A stretch of 9,139 nucleotides of DNA from Gammaproteobacteria bacterium (GTDB lineage Bacteria > Pseudomonadota > Gammaproteobacteria > Arenicellales > Poriferihabitantaceae): assembly GCA_009839585.1 (NCBI GenBank), contig VXPI01000137.1, forward strand, positions 1 to 9,139. The letters run 5' to 3'. The number at the start of each line of letters is the position of its first letter. Within the stretch, counting starts at the first letter, position 1. The position numbers and the translations under genes were made by a program. Positions 1-6,012 of this stretch are shown here, piece by piece. Below the pieces are notes generated by a model. That model saw only the letters and a list, made by a program, of their open reading frames with translations. It made no database searches and was not told the DNA's origin.

Positions 1-145
1 TATGACACGATGATCCGGAAAGCGGGGCTCATGAGTGAAGATATCCCCCCACTTCTTTCCTGTTAGTTCTATCTGCACAGGCAACTCTTGGCCCGCCAGA
101 AAATTAAGTCCCAGGAAATCTATCTGCAAACTGAAGACACTTCAA
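1..145. other. Left edge, no gene identified
   Basis: No recognisable gene lies here. On the plus strand, frame 1 is open from the window edge to a TAG at 64-66 and would give 21 residues ending in PPLLSC, which could be the tail of a gene starting outside the window. The stretch is too short to judge. A minus-strand ATG at 30-32 reads out of the window for a few codons and has no supporting evidence. Confidence 0.2.
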
Positions 146-147
146 CT
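127..147 (-). terminator. Weak hairpin at the end of the phosphatase gene
   Basis: Read on the minus strand, the stop codon of the phosphatase gene runs directly into AGTTGAAG, a TGT loop and CTTCAGTT, an 8-bp stem with two G-U pairs, followed by only a short T run. It is placed where a terminator would be expected, but it is small and lacks a strong U tract. Confidence 0.2.
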
Positions 148-1210
148 AATCCCGTTCTCCCTCAGTGGCCTGTCTCAGCTTCAAAAGTGCTCGCGTACCT
201 TTGAGCCTGTGATTGTCGAGAGCGTAATCCAGGGGCAGTTTTCCGAACTCGTCACGCATTGCAGGAGCCTTGTTAAGCGTAAACTCCCTGCCGGCTACCA
301 ACAGCTCAACAACCTCGGGAATTCCGGATATGGCGGCCCGATGGAGTGGGACTTGCCAGTGATTACCGATACGGTCGGTGCTGCTATCAGCGGCAAGCAA
401 TGCTTCAACCGCTCGGGGGTCTGTCCCGACAGCAGCGGCATGAAGGCTTGTATCCCCGGAATCGGGAACCGGAATCGGAACCCGTAGAATCTCACTGATT
501 CGAGAACGCATGACTTCATGATCCTCTTCTCCATGCCTTAACATCTCGTCACGCTTGTCTAATGCGGCCGGGATATTCTTGGCGACAGACAGCAGAACCC
601 CGCCCCAGCCGACTAGGTCGTCCATAATGCGGCTGATTTCCCAGTTTGCACTGACTCTCCCACCTCCGGGAGGACCGTTTATGACAAGCTCCGTTGCAGA
701 TTCCACCGGATCACCCGAATAAAGGGAGTGGGCGGTCAAGGCAGTAGCCGATGAACGATACTGGCCTTGAGAACAGTGCACCAAGAGGGAATTTGGCAAA
801 CCGTTTCCGGTACGCTGGCCTTCCCACTTTCTCAAAAAATCCAGTAGCGGCCGCATATTCTCTTCACTTGCGTATACTTTGCCCCAGCCCGGAGTACGCT
901 CATCCGTATCATCAACATTGCAGATATAATGATTCCTGTTCTCGGCCAGCAGCCTGTAGATCTCATCACCCTCCTCACGTATATCTGACTCTACCGTGAC
1001 CGTCGTTGCTATCTCGGGATGGTCATTCAATACTTTGACGGTATCGTAGTATCCTGATATATAGACTGCCGGGATTACAGTCTTATAATATTCCATGCGC
1101 TCTTTCGCATATCGCTCCTGCTGAGGCGATGGAGGCGTGTTCCCCTGCCAATACCATCCATCCCTGTAATGGATACAGGCAAGAACCGGTTTTTTTCTGT
1201 CTATACTCAT
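146..1210 (-). CDS. Cysteine-based protein phosphatase with C-terminal ankyrin repeats
   Basis: A 354-residue protein with two parts. Residues about 45-205 look like a tyrosine/dual-specificity phosphatase. They contain LLVHCSQGQYRSSA, which fits the HCx5R(S/T) signature, with the nucleophile Cys146 (codon 773-775) and Arg152. An acidic stretch at 99-104 (VDDTDE) is a candidate for the general acid, although its distance to the Cys is longer than in classical enzymes. Residues about 252-345 contain ankyrin-like units (DTSLHAAA, VPLHRAA followed by VVELLVAG, KLPLDYALDN followed by ALLKL), which usually bind proteins. No signal peptide or membrane segment is visible, so it is probably cytoplasmic or exported without a classical signal. 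ATG 1210 is the first start in this open frame, but it lacks a clear Shine-Dalgarno sequence. Met39 (codon 1094-1096) would still keep the phosphatase domain. The substrate is unknown and I know no gene name for this architecture. Confidence 0.75.
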   Translation of the reverse strand: MSIDRKKPVLACIHYRDGWYWQGNTPPSPQQERYAKERMEYYKTVIPAVYISGYYDTVKVLNDHPEIATTVTVESDIREEGDEIYRLLAENRNHYICNVDDTDERTPGWGKVYASEENMRPLLDFLRKWEGQRTGNGLPNSLLVHCSQGQYRSSATALTAHSLYSGDPVESATELVINGPPGGGRVSANWEISRIMDDLVGWGGVLLSVAKNIPAALDKRDEMLRHGEEDHEVMRSRISEILRVPIPVPDSGDTSLHAAAVGTDPRAVEALLAADSSTDRIGNHWQVPLHRAAISGIPEVVELLVAGREFTLNKAPAMRDEFGKLPLDYALDNHRLKGTRALLKLRQATEGERD

Positions 1211-1274
1211 TCTAAATACTCGGGAAATGCTACTTTTTTTCCAAACACGGTTCCACGTTAACCCAGCCTGGAAT

Positions 1275-1301
1275 ATCCGGCTGTTTTTTCAAGTTCCGGA
1301 T
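1275..1301. repeat. Short inverted repeat upstream of the phosphatase gene
   Basis: ATCCGG at 1275-1280 and CCGGAT at 1296-1301 form a 6-bp inverted repeat with a 15-nt spacer, in the 149-bp gap between the phosphatase start and the transposase remnant. It lies about 65-90 bp upstream of the phosphatase ATG and could be an operator, but six bases may arise by chance. No convincing paired -35/-10 boxes were seen in this gap. Confidence 0.2.
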
Positions 1302-1359
1302 CATGCCTCATGCATTTTCAAGATGGACTGCGTCTATTTTAAGCAATTTCAGGAAGAGA

Positions 1360-1897
1360 TCATTTTTTCTGATACCAAAAGTCGTCATAGCGGTCGCTCT
1401 TGAGGCAACGGCGTAGCGCCGCCATTTCGCTTGCCCCTTTCACGGCCCAGTGCATACCGCCGCGCTTGAGCCGGGTACCAATGGCGTTCCTGCACCCAGC
1501 TTCCACTACCGCACTGGAGATGCAGAGCCCCTGTCCCGGAACAAGGCATGTCTCATGCGTTCGGTGGTGCGCCGGTAGTAGCCGATCATGGTATCCATGG
1601 GCTCGCGTCGGAATGGCTCGCCTTCCAGCACCTCGACCAGTTCCTCGATATCGCTGGCCTTGACATGCACGATACGGTCTTCCGACCAGTGCCGGGCAGG
1701 GTCGGAGTCGCTGCCGCAGAAGAGTTTGTCCAGATCCCGGAGATTCCCCTTGGCGTGATAGATGTCGACGACGTGGATTGACTTCGGGGACAGTTCCGTA
1801 CCGATGTTCCAGACCCACCGGACCTGTCACCGATAACCGCCTGCATAGATGCCCGGTAGAGGCCCCGGCGAAGTGCCTCCCGATCGACCAATGGCAT
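1360..1897 (-). pseudogene. Degenerate ISKra4-like transposase, C-terminal part
   Basis: The coding signal is split across three minus-strand frames. The first piece (1897 to about 1822) ends RASMQAVIGD. The second (about 1811 to a TAG at 1506-1508) reads VWNIGTELSPKSIHVVDIYH and goes on to MIGYYRRTTERMRHA. The third (about 1540 to the TGA at 1360) contains LCISSAVVEAGC, RLKRGGMHW and the terminal DDFWYQKK. Joined, these match the catalytic part of ISKra4-family DDE transposases: Asp in IGD, Asp in VDIYH and Glu in VVEAGC. There is thus one frameshift at 1811-1822 and one at 1530-1551. The N-terminal half is missing beyond about 1897. No terminal inverted repeats could be identified. It cannot produce a working transposase. 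The family call rests on motif recognition. Confidence 0.8.
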
Positions 1898-1936
1898 TCT
1901 GCTTAGTCAATTTCGGAAAGGTGCCGGATTTGGCTT

Positions 1937-1942
1937 TATAAT
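1937..1942 (+). promoter_or_regulatory. Perfect TATAAT box upstream of hsdM
   Basis: TATAAT matches the sigma-70 -10 consensus exactly and lies about 160 bp upstream of hsdM in the correct orientation. No good -35 hexamer lies 16-18 bp upstream, and there is no TGn extension, so it could be chance. A small hairpin (CAGGG, TCT loop, CCCTG at 1950-1962) follows it. Confidence 0.25.
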
Positions 1943-2010
1943 TCGTTGTCAGGGTCTCCCTGGGTGGAATTGATGACATGGATATCTAAAACATATCACT
2001 TGCCCGAAAT

Positions 2011-2045
2011 GGAACTATTATTGATATTTATCAATATATTGTTCC
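2011..2045. promoter_or_regulatory. Palindrome upstream of hsdM, probable operator or promoter region
   Basis: TATTGATA-TT-TATCAATA at 2019-2036 is a perfect 8-bp inverted repeat with a 2-nt centre. It is enclosed by GGAAC (2011-2015) and GTTCC (2041-2045), a second nearly concentric inverted pair. The block ends 55 bp before the hsdM start and overlaps -10-like hexamers (TATTAT at 2016, TATATT at 2035), so a dimeric regulator bound here could block transcription of the operon. The symmetry is seen directly; the regulatory role is inferred. Confidence 0.45.
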
Positions 2046-2086
2046 GTGACTTGGAATGAAAACGAACCCCGAAAGTCGAAGAAAAT

Positions 2087-2092
2087 AGAGGA
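2087..2092 (+). promoter_or_regulatory. Ribosome binding site of hsdM
   Basis: AGAGGA sits 8 nt before the ATG at 2101, a near-ideal spacing, and supports that start. Confidence 0.7.
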
Positions 2093-2100
2093 AGACCACG

Positions 2101-3651
2101 ATGATCAGCCTTAAGCAACGTGAAGAACTGCAACGCCGCATCTGGCAAATCGCCAATGACGTACGTGGTACAGTCGATGGCTGGGATTTCAAGCAATATG
2201 TACTTGGCTCACTCTTCTACCGCTTCATCAGTGAAAACTTCGCCAGCTACATTGAAGCCGGTGACGACAGCATCAACTACGCCAATCTTCCTGACGATGT
2301 GATTACCACGGAAATCAAGGAGGATGCAATCAAGACCACCGGTTATTTTATTTACCCCAGTCAACTATTTTCCAATATCGTTGCCAATGCAGATAAGAAC
2401 GACCGCCTGAACAATGATCTGGCAGATATCTTCTTGGCTATCGAGGCCTCTGCCAGCAATTCTCCGTCCGAAGACGACATCAGTGGCTTGTTTGCTGATT
2501 TCGACACAACTAGCAACCGCCTTGGCAATACAGTGGAAGCCAAGAACTCTCGCCTCATGAAAGTTCTCATGGGTGTGGCTGATCTGGATTTTGGTGAATT
2601 TCAGGAAAACAAGATCGACCTGTTTGGAGATGCCTATGAATTCCTGATCTCCAACTATGCGGCTAATGCAGGGAAATCGGGCGGCGAATTCTTTACTCCC
2701 CAGCAAGTATCCAAACTGATCGCCCAGCTTGCCATACACGGGCAAACCAGCGTAAACAAGATATACGACCCTGCATGCGGGTCAGGTTCGCTGTTGCTAC
2801 AGGCAAAAAAGCAGTTTGACGATCATATAGTCGAGGACGGATTCTTTGGCCAGGAGCTTAATCACACCACCTACAACCTTGCTCGTATGAACATGTTTCT
2901 GCACAACATCAATTACGACAAGTTCAGCATCCAGTTGGGCAATACCCTGACAGAGCCGCAATTTGGCGACATCAAGCCGTTTGACGCTATTGTGTCCAAT
3001 CCGCCTTATTCACTAAAGTGGGTCGGATCCGATGACTCAACGTTGATCAATGATGACCGCTTTGCACCCGCCGGCGTGCTGGCTCCGAAATCCAAGGCAG
3101 ATTTTGCCTTTGTGCTGCATTCGCTTAGCTATCTGTCCAGCAAGGGCCGTGCGGCGATTGTGTGCTTCCCGGGTATTTTCTACAGGGGCGGAGCAGAGCA
3201 GAAGATACGCAAGTACCTGGTGGATAACAACTATGTAGAAGCAATTATCTCGCTTGCTCCCAACCTGTTTTATGGCACATCAATTGCGGTGGACATTCTC
3301 GTGCTGTCCAAAAACAAGACGAGTACAGATGTTCAGTTTATTAATGCTAGTAGCGAGGATTTCTTCAAAAAGGAAACCAACAACAATGTTATGCATGACG
3401 ATCATATCGCCAAAATCATGGATATTTTCGACAGCAAGTCCAAGATGGAGCATGTGTCCGAGACCGTGCCCTATGATCGGATTGTGGAAAATGACTACAA
3501 CCTGTCAGTCAGTTCCTACGTTGAACCCAAGGATACCCGAGAAGTCATCGATATAACCGAATTGAATGCCGAATTGAATGCGATCATTGACAAGATCGGT
3601 CAACTGCGGGCGGATATTAGCAGGACCGTGGCAGACATCGAGGGTGCATAG
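2101..3651 (+). CDS. hsdM: Type I restriction-modification methyltransferase subunit HsdM (type IC)
   Basis: HsdM is the adenine-N6 methyltransferase subunit. With HsdS as M2S1 it protects host DNA using S-adenosylmethionine, and it is part of the restriction complex with HsdR. The 516 residues match the usual length of EcoR124-type HsdM (about 520). The N-terminal helical domain begins with [13 protein letters not shown] and [11 protein letters not shown], which I recognise from EcoR124I HsdM. The catalytic domain shows [13 protein letters not shown] (195-207), the cofactor-binding motif I DPACGSGS (223-230) and the N6-adenine catalytic motif NPPY (300-303). A helical C-terminal tail (about 485-516) probably contacts HsdS. 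It is the first gene of a four-gene operon and its stop lies 2 nt before hsdS. No frameshift or missing motif was seen. E. coli prr locus name: prrA. Confidence 0.96.
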   Translation: MISLKQREELQRRIWQIANDVRGTVDGWDFKQYVLGSLFYRFISENFASYIEAGDDSINYANLPDDVITTEIKEDAIKTTGYFIYPSQLFSNIVANADKNDRLNNDLADIFLAIEASASNSPSEDDISGLFADFDTTSNRLGNTVEAKNSRLMKVLMGVADLDFGEFQENKIDLFGDAYEFLISNYAANAGKSGGEFFTPQQVSKLIAQLAIHGQTSVNKIYDPACGSGSLLLQAKKQFDDHIVEDGFFGQELNHTTYNLARMNMFLHNINYDKFSIQLGNTLTEPQFGDIKPFDAIVSNPPYSLKWVGSDDSTLINDDRFAPAGVLAPKSKADFAFVLHSLSYLSSKGRAAIVCFPGIFYRGGAEQKIRKYLVDNNYVEAIISLAPNLFYGTSIAVDILVLSKNKTSTDVQFINASSEDFFKKETNNNVMHDDHIAKIMDIFDSKSKMEHVSETVPYDRIVENDYNLSVSSYVEPKDTREVIDITELNAELNAIIDKIGQLRADISRTVADIEGA

Positions 3652-3653
3652 AT

Positions 3654-4877
3654 ATGGATACTCATCCATTCCTAGAGAAATTGCTGGATGGGATGGAGGC
3701 GGAGTGGAAGCCTTTGGGGGAAGTCGTGAAGGGCCGATGTGGTAAGCGACTCGTCAAAAGCCAGCTTGCAGATAGCGGGGATTTTGCTGTCTTTCAAAAT
3801 AGCATGAAACCGCTGGGCTACTATCATGAAAGCAATGTAAGTCCTGGTTCTGCGTTCATAATCTGCGGAGGGGCAGCCGGTGAAATCGGTTACAGTGACT
3901 TTCCATTTTGGGCCGCAGATGACGTCTATTACTTCCTTCCACCAGAAAGAGTCCTGAGCAAGTATTTATATTATTGGCTGCTTACTCAACGGGACAAAAT
4001 AACAGCACAAGTTCGTAGGGCAAGTGTTCCGCGCTTGTCAAAAGTTTTTATTGATAGGTTCAGCTTCCCCATCCCCTGCCCTGACAATCCAGAGAAGTCG
4101 CTGGCGATCCAGAACGAGATCGTCCGCATTCTGGATAAGTTCACCGAACTTACAGCCGAACTTACAGCCGAACTTACAGCCGAGCTTACAGTACGCAAAA
4201 AGCAGTACAAGTACTATCGGGAGAAATTGCTCACTTTTGGCGAAGACGTATTGTGGGTTCCTATTTCAGAGGTTTTTCATCTGAAAAACGGGTATACGCC
4301 ATCAAGGGCAAAACAAGAATTTTGGGAAGATGGTACCGTTCCCTGGTTCAGAATGGATGATATTCGTCAAAATGGTCACATTCTCGGTCACTCACTCCAA
4401 AAGATTTCAAAAAGTGCTATCAAGGGCGGTAAACTGTTTCCTGCAAACTCACTAATTTTTGCAACTTCAGCTACTGTTGGAAAACACGCGTTAATTTCTG
4501 TGCCATATCTATCCAATCAAAGGTTTACCAACCTTTCTGTGAAAGAGAAATATCGCGACACTTTTGCTGATAGATTTCTGTTTTATTATGGTTTCCTGAT
4601 CAGTGATTGGTGCAAGAAAAATACAAAGAAGTCGAGTTTTCCTTCTGTAAATATGAATGGGTTTAGAAAATTCAAAATCCCCATCCCATACCCAGACAAT
4701 CCGGAGAGGTCTCTTGCCGAACAGGCCCGTATCGTTGCCATTCTCGACAAATTCGACGCATTGACCATTTCACTCACCGATGGCCTGTCACGCGAAATCG
4801 AGCTGAGTCAAAAGCAATATGAATATTACCGGGATTTGCTTCTGAACTTCCCCAAACCTGAAAAGGATGCAGCATAG
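3654..4877 (+). CDS. hsdS: Type I restriction-modification specificity subunit HsdS (type IC)
   Basis: HsdS recognises the split DNA target and scaffolds HsdM and HsdR. The 407 residues show the usual two-fold layout: target-recognition domain 1 (about 20-135), a conserved helical spacer (about 140-195), domain 2 (about 200-340) and a second conserved helix (about 342-400). The conserved parts repeat each other: PIPCPDNPEKSLA, ILDKF and KKQYKYYREKLL against PIPYPDNPERSLA, ILDKF and QKQYEYYRDLLL. In the central spacer, residues 167-178 are three TAEL units, the length-setting repeat known from EcoR124. The recognition domains, especially the first, do not look like those I remember from EcoR124, so the target sequence is unknown. 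GAGGG at 3640-3644 is the probable ribosome binding site. Domain 2 is unusually AT-rich (about 38 percent GC). E. coli prr locus name: prrB. Confidence 0.95.
   Translation: MDTHPFLEKLLDGMEAEWKPLGEVVKGRCGKRLVKSQLADSGDFAVFQNSMKPLGYYHESNVSPGSAFIICGGAAGEIGYSDFPFWAADDVYYFLPPERVLSKYLYYWLLTQRDKITAQVRRASVPRLSKVFIDRFSFPIPCPDNPEKSLAIQNEIVRILDKFTELTAELTAELTAELTVRKKQYKYYREKLLTFGEDVLWVPISEVFHLKNGYTPSRAKQEFWEDGTVPWFRMDDIRQNGHILGHSLQKISKSAIKGGKLFPANSLIFATSATVGKHALISVPYLSNQRFTNLSVKEKYRDTFADRFLFYYGFLISDWCKKNTKKSSFPSVNMNGFRKFKIPIPYPDNPERSLAEQARIVAILDKFDALTISLTDGLSREIELSQKQYEYYRDLLLNFPKPEKDAA
4146..4190 (+). repeat. 12-bp tandem repeat in hsdS encoding TAEL units
   Basis: GAACTTACAGCC occurs three times exactly (4146-4157, 4158-4169, 4170-4181), followed by a partial fourth copy, GAGCTTACA (4182-4190). 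It encodes TEL-TAEL-TAEL-TAEL-T in the central helix of HsdS. Because the unit is 12 bp, gain or loss keeps the frame. In EcoR124I and EcoR124II, two versus three copies change the non-specific spacer of the target from 6 to 7 bp. This copy has three units, as in EcoR124II. Confidence 0.9.
4861..4867 (+). promoter_or_regulatory. Ribosome binding site deciding the prrC start
   Basis: AAAAGGA inside the 3' end of hsdS lies 11 nt before the ATG at 4879. It cannot serve the in-frame ATG at 4867, which it overlaps. The first residues from 4879 ([10 protein letters not shown]) also match the start of E. coli PrrC as I recall it, so 4879 is preferred. Confidence 0.6.
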
Positions 4878-4878
4878 G

Positions 4879-6012
4879 ATGGGGCAAACACTTTCGGATA
4901 TAGCACAGCATCTCCAAAGTTCCGACAAAAGGGTACAGTTGATCTATGCCTTTAACAGCACTGGAAAAACCCGCCTCCTGCGAGAATTCAAGGAACTGGT
5001 TGCCCCCAGGATTGAGGACGAAAATGCGGAACCCTCGCGCCTCAAAATCCTGTATTACAGCACCTTTACCGAAGACCTGTTCTATTGGGACAAAGACCCG
5101 GCTAACCAAAACAATCCCAGGCTGAAAATACAGCCCAATGACTTCACCGACTGGATATTGAAGGCTCAGGGTCAGGATCAAAATATCATTACCAGTTTCC
5201 AACGCTACGCGGGCAATGCGCTTACCCCGAAATTCGACACCGAATTCACGGAAGTTACGTTTTTCATTGCACGTGGCAACAGCGAGCGGTCCGGCGATCT
5301 AAAGATATCCAAGGGCGAGGAAAGTCTGTTTATCTGGAGTATTTTCCACGCTCTCCTGGAACAGGTAAACGATACCCTAAGTATTGCGGAGCCAAGTGAC
5401 CGCGACACCGATGAGTTTGACCAACTTGAATATGTGTTCATTGATGATCCGGTCAGCTCACTGGATGAAAACAACTTGATTGAGCTGGCGGTTGAACTAG
5501 CGTTGCTGGTTAACAAGGGCATCCAATCCAGCCTGAACTTCATCATCACGACGCACAATCCTCTTTTCTACAATGTGCTTCACAATGAGCTTGGCCTGAG
5601 TAAAAAAGGGAAAAAAGAAGGCTGCTATCTGTTGGAACTTCACGAAGACGGAACGTTCAGCCTGAACGTGGAACATGGCGATTCCAACAGGAATTTTTCC
5701 TATCATCTGTACTTGAAACAGACGCTTGAACGTGCGATTGCCGACCAACAAGTTCAGCGATATCACTTTACACTGTTGCGGAACCTGTATGAAAAGACGG
5801 CGAGTTTTCTGGGATATCCGAAATGGCAGGATCTTTTGCCGGATGACAGACAGACTTATCTGAAACGGATCATACAGTTCACCAGTCACAGCACCCTGTC
5901 AAACGAAGCGGTTGCACAACCGTCATTGCAGGAACAGCAGACCGTTAAAGTCCTGCTGGAGAATTTGCTTCAAAACTACAGCTACTGGCCAGGGGAATCT
6001 CGGAATGATTGA
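4879..6012 (+). CDS. prrC: Anticodon nuclease PrrC (RM-associated, phage-exclusion RNase)
   Basis: PrrC cuts a host tRNA anticodon loop (tRNA-Lys in E. coli) when its associated type I RM system is inactivated by phage, for example by the T4 Stp peptide. Numbered from ATG 4879 (377 residues), the N-terminal ABC-type ATPase has Walker A AFNSTGKT (24-31), a signature-like ISKGEES (143-149), Walker [13 protein letters not shown] (185-196) and an H-loop TTH (224-226). The nuclease part has GDSN (267-270), corresponding to the anticodon-recognition region around Asp287 of E. coli PrrC, and the probable catalytic set Arg301-Glu305 (in RNLYE) and His337 (in FTSHST). The Arg-Glu and Glu-His distances (4 and 32) equal those of Arg320, Glu324 and His356 in E. 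coli. The protein is about 19 residues shorter, apparently lacking an insert before Walker A. It starts 1 nt after the hsdS stop and overlaps hsdR by 8 nt. The tRNA target here is inferred. Confidence 0.93.
   Translation: MGQTLSDIAQHLQSSDKRVQLIYAFNSTGKTRLLREFKELVAPRIEDENAEPSRLKILYYSTFTEDLFYWDKDPANQNNPRLKIQPNDFTDWILKAQGQDQNIITSFQRYAGNALTPKFDTEFTEVTFFIARGNSERSGDLKISKGEESLFIWSIFHALLEQVNDTLSIAEPSDRDTDEFDQLEYVFIDDPVSSLDENNLIELAVELALLVNKGIQSSLNFIITTHNPLFYNVLHNELGLSKKGKKEGCYLLELHEDGTFSLNVEHGDSNRNFSYHLYLKQTLERAIADQQVQRYHFTLLRNLYEKTASFLGYPKWQDLLPDDRQTYLKRIIQFTSHSTLSNEAVAQPSLQEQQTVKVLLENLLQNYSYWPGESRND
5991..5996 (+). promoter_or_regulatory. Ribosome binding site deciding the hsdR start
   Basis: AGGGGA, within the 3' end of prrC, stands 8 nt before ATG 6005. 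The open frame extends upstream to an ATG at 5912, but that extension lies wholly inside prrC, has no family resemblance, and lacks this site. The start at 6005 also gives the usual HsdR length. Confidence 0.7.

Noticed and set aside
35..487. Plus-strand open frame of 150 codons
   Set aside because: It lies mostly antisense to the phosphatase-ankyrin gene, whose protein has clear motifs; its translation is low in recognisable structure.
1291..1312. Short direct repeat of CATGC/CTCATGC upstream of the phosphatase gene
   Set aside because: Only about five shared bases, with no spacing or symmetry to support a site.
1548..1781. Plus-strand frame opposite the transposase remnant
   Set aside because: The minus strand carries the transposase motifs; this frame is their complement.
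4146..4190. Short repeats considered as a CRISPR-like array
   Set aside because: The units are contiguous with no spacers, in frame within hsdS, and match the known TAEL repeat.
4867..4878. ATG at 4867 as the start of prrC
   Set aside because: It lies inside hsdS with the Shine-Dalgarno-like bases directly overlapping it; the ATG at 4879 has a spaced site and gives the family-like N-terminus.
5912..6004. N-terminal extension of HsdR
   Set aside because: The extra 31 residues are out-of-frame prrC sequence, have no resemblance to HsdR, and the ATG at 6005 has a good ribosome binding site.
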